Shown here: one piece after another, positions 7,334 to 8,854 of the stretch
Position numbering within the stretch: position 1 is the first letter of the stretch
How the letters are laid out: every line of letters starts with the position of its first letter
Assembly: GCA_937901435.1 (NCBI GenBank)
Contig: CALGTJ010000342.1
Location: forward strand, 1-8,854
Reading direction: 5' to 3'
Source of the DNA: an uncultured Rhodobacter sp.
GTDB taxonomy: Bacteria > Pseudomonadota > Alphaproteobacteria > Rhodobacterales > Rhodobacteraceae
Length of the DNA: 8,854 nucleotides
Translations under genes and position numbers: made by a program
Notes under the pieces: generated by a model
The model's database searches: none
What the model was told of the DNA's origin: nothing
What the model saw: the letters and a program-made list of their open reading frames with translations, nothing else

Positions 7334-8455
7334 CTACAGACCCAATGCGTCGCGGACGAGCTTTAGATTCGAGCGGCTGACCGGAACAGAGGGCAGCTTG
7401 GCGTCGCTAAAGCGACAAATACCGTTGTCTTTTAGCCGCTCAAAATGCTCGACCAGCTTTGGGTTCACCAAATAGCTTCGGTGGGTTTTGATAAACCCAG
7501 CCCCATCCAGCCGCTTAAACGCCTCGGTGATTGGCCAAGCGCAGAAGTGTTGTTCTTTCAGGGTGTAAACTTTGGTGTAATGGCCTTCGGCGCGCACAAA
7601 CGCGACCTGAGCGGGATCAATCAATTGCGTAACCCCATTGCGTTCGCAAGGAATGCGTAAAGCTATTAGTACAGGTGCTGACAAAGTGGGCACCTTGGAG
7701 GCACTCGCCAAAACCACAGAAGGTTCCACCGCTTGGGGCGTGACCGGATCAAGGAACGTCACTCCCATCCAGAGGAAAGCGCCAAAGATGACAAAGCTTG
7801 ATAAGATAACGCCCATCGCGAGCGTTTCGTTACTCATGACTGGGCCGAATTCATTCAAAGTCGGAACAACGACAAAATTGGTCCCAGCCATGGCAGCAAA
7901 ATGAACAGCGCTGACTGCGGCCCCAAAGCACAACGTTCCAAATAAGATATTGCGATTTGTACGTTGACCATACGCAATCCAGAACGCGGCAATACAAAGC
8001 AATACAGCAGACACCACGGCCATAATGATACCTGAAGGTGTATAGACCGCGCGGCACAATTGCAGACCGACCATGCCCACATAATGCATCGCCAGAATTC
8101 CAAAGCCAACCAACGCGCCTGCCGCAGACAAGGTGAAAGGTGTCCGTTGGCGAAAGTGCAGTAACAGCAAAGCCGTCCCCACAATAAGAATAGCCAGCAA
8201 AGCGGACGCGAGCGTTATCGCCGCATCATAATAAAAAAGGATGGGCATCTGCATGCCAAGCATTGCCACGAAATGCATCGACCAGATACCACCGCCCAAA
8301 GCGACCGCCGACATTGCTATTGACGCTTTGCGACGCAAAACGCTTTGCTTGGAAAGATCCTTGGACAACGTCAAACCCGTGAAGCCTGCGATAAAGGCAA
8401 CTACGATCGATGCGATGACAAGCGCAGTGTTATGGCTAACGTCTAGGAATTCCAT
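7334..8455 (-). CDS. coxC: CoxC-like MHYT-LytTR membrane sensor and transcriptional regulator
   Basis: 373 residues from the ATG at 8455. Seen: about seven hydrophobic helices (roughly 12-29, 44-63, 77-99, 108-130, 142-163, 170-192, 213-234) with MHYT-type motifs MHFV (60-63), MHYV (123-126) and a degenerate VHFA (184-187); a linker; then a LytTR DNA-binding domain (about 263-372) with FVRAEGHYTKVYT and IKTHRSYLVN. This is the architecture of CoxC and CoxH of Oligotropha. Known: MHYT domains are proposed to sense diatomic gases, perhaps through bound copper. LytTR domains bind direct repeats. Inferred: a one-component CO-responsive activator of coxMSL-DEF and possibly of itself. Start is uncertain: in-frame TTG 8473 and GTG 8470 lie upstream, none has a good Shine-Dalgarno site, and a -10 at 8476-8481 would put transcription start near 8469, leaving only the ATG. 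No terminator follows, so read-through into coxM is possible. Confidence 0.9.
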   Translation of the reverse strand: MEFLDVSHNTALVIASIVVAFIAGFTGLTLSKDLSKQSVLRRKASIAMSAVALGGGIWSMHFVAMLGMQMPILFYYDAAITLASALLAILIVGTALLLLHFRQRTPFTLSAAGALVGFGILAMHYVGMVGLQLCRAVYTPSGIIMAVVSAVLLCIAAFWIAYGQRTNRNILFGTLCFGAAVSAVHFAAMAGTNFVVVPTLNEFGPVMSNETLAMGVILSSFVIFGAFLWMGVTFLDPVTPQAVEPSVVLASASKVPTLSAPVLIALRIPCERNGVTQLIDPAQVAFVRAEGHYTKVYTLKEQHFCAWPITEAFKRLDGAGFIKTHRSYLVNPKLVEHFERLKDNGICRFSDAKLPSVPVSRSNLKLVRDALGL

Positions 8456-8475
8456 GTCGCTTGTATGCACCAAAT

Positions 8476-8533
8476 TTTATACAAATCAAACCAATAAGAT
8501 CGGCTATCAACTCAATCTTACGCCATCAACCAA
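8476..8533 (-). promoter_or_regulatory. Putative coxC promoter with paired GTTGAT repeats
   Basis: TATAAA (8476-8481) matches the -10 consensus at five of six. No -35 is found at 17 bp (GCCGAT). Upstream are TGAGTTGAT (8506-8514) and TTGGTTGAT (8525-8533), 19 bp apart, centred near -41 and -60 from the predicted start. The first fits the LytTR half-site consensus at eight of nine positions. GTTGAT is also the core of the middle repeat in front of coxM (7273-7278). Suggests autoregulation by CoxC. Prediction only. Confidence 0.3.
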
Positions 8534-8773
8534 GTGTGCCAGATGCCACTTACAGGCATTTTACCCGCCTATATGAGTGCGCTTGTGACCGGACAAGACA
8601 CACCGAGCAGGCGGCATGGCTTTCGGGAGTACTAGAGGCCAACGGGAACTTCACTTTATAAACTAAGTGCCGAAAATTATCTGTGTTGGCGTGCTGGTTT
8701 GTTCCGGTGCGCCTCTTGCGTATAATCATGGACCGCAGTCTTATAAATCTTACCGAGGCACTGTCAGACTAAT

Positions 8774-8803
8774 GATTGCAAGCATCAGCTTTATGGGGCA
8801 ATC
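8774..8803. other. Small imperfect hairpin near the right edge
   Basis: GATTGC and GCAATC (6 bp) pair around 18 bases that contain a second small stem (AAGC, TGAT loop, GCTT). No T-run follows on either strand. It begins six bases after the stop codon of the possible minus-strand reading frame at 8809 and could be its 3' stem, but the evidence is thin. Confidence 0.25.
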
Positions 8804-8808
8804 GAAAT

Positions 8809-8854
8809 CTACACGCTCAATAATTGACGCCACTCAGCCAGAGCAGCGGCACGG
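8809..8854 (-). CDS. Possible C-terminus of an upstream gene, unidentified
   Basis: A minus-strand frame open to the right edge encodes RAAALAEWRQLLSV and stops at TAG (8811-8809). The residues would make an amphipathic helix as at many protein C-termini, and a small hairpin follows. With 14 residues the family cannot be told, and the frame could be open by chance. The other two minus-strand frames stop within 12 codons of the edge. Confidence 0.25.
   Translation of the reverse strand, partial: RAAALAEWRQLLSV

Larger units (their letters stand above)
8456..8808. other. Long intergenic region upstream of coxC
   Basis: About 350 bp without a convincing gene. Short open frames here on the plus strand (for example 8461-8661, which needs a TTG start) show no recognisable family. 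The part next to coxC holds the promoter-like elements described separately. The central part (about 8540-8700) shows nothing I can name. On the plus strand, a perfect TATAAT lies at 8721-8726 with a weak -35 candidate TTGTTC at 8699-8704 (16-bp spacer). It could drive a rightward gene starting at an ATG at 8772, whose 27 visible codons up to the window edge match nothing I know. Confidence 0.5.

Noticed and set aside
8461..8661. Plus-strand open frame of 66 codons in the region upstream of coxC
   Set aside because: Needs a TTG start without a ribosome site, shows no family features and runs over the coxC promoter region.

Overview
The window carries a nearly complete form I (molybdenum/copper) carbon monoxide dehydrogenase operon. 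All confident genes are on the minus strand, so the operon reads from right to left. Organism: the protein sequences, the moderate GC content and the gene order coxC-M-S-L-D-E-F with a MobA-like gene suggest an alphaproteobacterium. A marine Roseobacter-group (Rhodobacterales) bacterium is the best guess. This is inference from sequence style and recalled similarity to the Oligotropha carboxidovorans Cox proteins, not a database result.

Layout from right to left. 8456-8854 is mostly non-coding: the leader region of coxC and possibly the last codons of an unrelated upstream gene. 8455-7334 encodes a CoxC-like one-component regulator with a seven-helix MHYT sensor and a C-terminal LytTR DNA-binding domain. 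A 135-bp gap (7333-7199) holds three spaced TTCGT-type direct repeats and a plausible -10 box; it is the likely control region of the structural genes. Then follow coxM (FAD subunit), coxS (two [2Fe-2S] clusters) and coxL (Mo/Cu catalytic subunit with the form I active-site loop), tightly packed. A 51-bp gap with a perfect 9-bp-stem hairpin separates coxL from the maturation genes coxD (MoxR AAA+ ATPase), coxE (VWA/MIDAS protein), coxF (XdhC family) and a MobA/MocA-like nucleotidyltransferase that runs off the left edge.

How the parts fit. CoxM, CoxS and CoxL form the (MSL)2 enzyme that oxidises CO with water to CO2, two protons and two electrons. The electrons pass from the Mo/Cu site through the two Fe-S clusters to FAD and then to the quinone pool. 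CoxD, CoxE and CoxF are the family known to build the [CuSMoO2] site after cofactor insertion. The MobA-like protein is expected to make the cytosine dinucleotide form of the molybdenum cofactor that CoxL carries. CoxC is the likely membrane sensor and activator. Overlapping stop/start codons couple S-L, D-E, E-F and F-MobA.

Nothing here is a wholly new system. The points most worth a second look are the repeat architecture in front of coxM and coxC, the intercistronic hairpin, the Ser variant of the CoxL active-site loop, and the dedicated cofactor transferase inside the operon. No tRNA, rRNA, CRISPR array, insertion sequence or attachment site was seen.
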